A stretch of DNA of 5,330 nucleotides, taken from the NCBI GenBank assembly GCA_031286975.1, contig JAITTM010000179.1:1-5330 (forward strand). The letters are read 5' to 3'. Made by a program: the position numbers and the translations under genes. The first letter of the stretch is position 1. Every line of letters starts with the position of its first letter. The stretch is from Coriobacteriales bacterium (GTDB taxonomy: Bacteria; Actinomycetota; Coriobacteriia; Coriobacteriales; UBA8131). The notes beneath the pieces are model-generated. The model saw only the letters and a program-made list of their open reading frames with translations, was not told the origin of the DNA and searched no databases. Shown here piece after piece: positions 5,318-5,330 of this stretch.

Positions 5318-5330
5318 AAGGAAGGTAGTG
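5318..5330 (+). other. Possible start of a further gene at the window edge
   Basis: After the regulator stop, AAGGAAGG (5318-5325) resembles a ribosome site and a GTG ends the window at 5328-5330. Spacing is about five bases if AAGGA is used. Too little sequence remains to say what, if anything, is encoded. Confidence 0.25.

Overview
The window carries the 3' part of a periplasmic nitrate reductase (Nap) operon, a tandem pair of small membrane-anchored proteins of unknown function on the opposite strand, and a CRP/FNR-family transcription regulator. Four calls rest on clear family resemblance (napA, napD, napH and the regulator). The two small proteins are supported mainly by their mutual conservation.

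Organism: the nap and regulator genes are GC-rich (42 of 60 bases in 721-780), with strongly GC-biased third positions. The reductase is a NapA of the respiratory type. The chaperone NapD and the membrane iron-sulfur protein NapH follow directly. This would fit an anaerobic or facultative nitrate-respiring bacterium. A Coriobacteriia-type actinobacterium (Eggerthella/Slackia-like) is my best guess from general character, but it is an impression and not proven; a high-GC anaerobic proteobacterium is the main alternative.

Layout: 1-2082 napA, entering from the left without its N-terminus; 2087-2374 napD; 2371-3222 napH, overlapping napD by four bases (GTGA). The three genes look like one transcript. 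NapD escorts the NapA precursor, NapA reduces nitrate to nitrite in the periplasm, and NapH belongs to a membrane quinol-oxidising module that supplies electrons. No napB, napC or napG is present in the window. From 3267 to 4353, on the minus strand, lie two direct-repeat copies (offset 552 bases, no indels) of a gene for a 154-residue protein with one N-terminal membrane segment. Each copy brings its own upstream region with a doubled 13-base motif. This block is visibly more AT-rich (25 of 60 G+C in 3301-3360). A gene-poor stretch, 4284-4612, follows with palindromes, a 10-base tandem repeat and a GC-rich hairpin. The regulator occupies 4613-5305. It has an FNR-type recognition helix but lacks FNR's iron-sulfur cysteines, and is a plausible but unproven regulator of the nap genes.

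A recurring oddity is that short tandem duplications sit at or near nearly every gene border: 24 bases at napA/napD, 12 at napD/napH, 10 after napH, and 10 ahead of the regulator. No RNA gene, insertion sequence, CRISPR array or convincing intrinsic terminator was seen.
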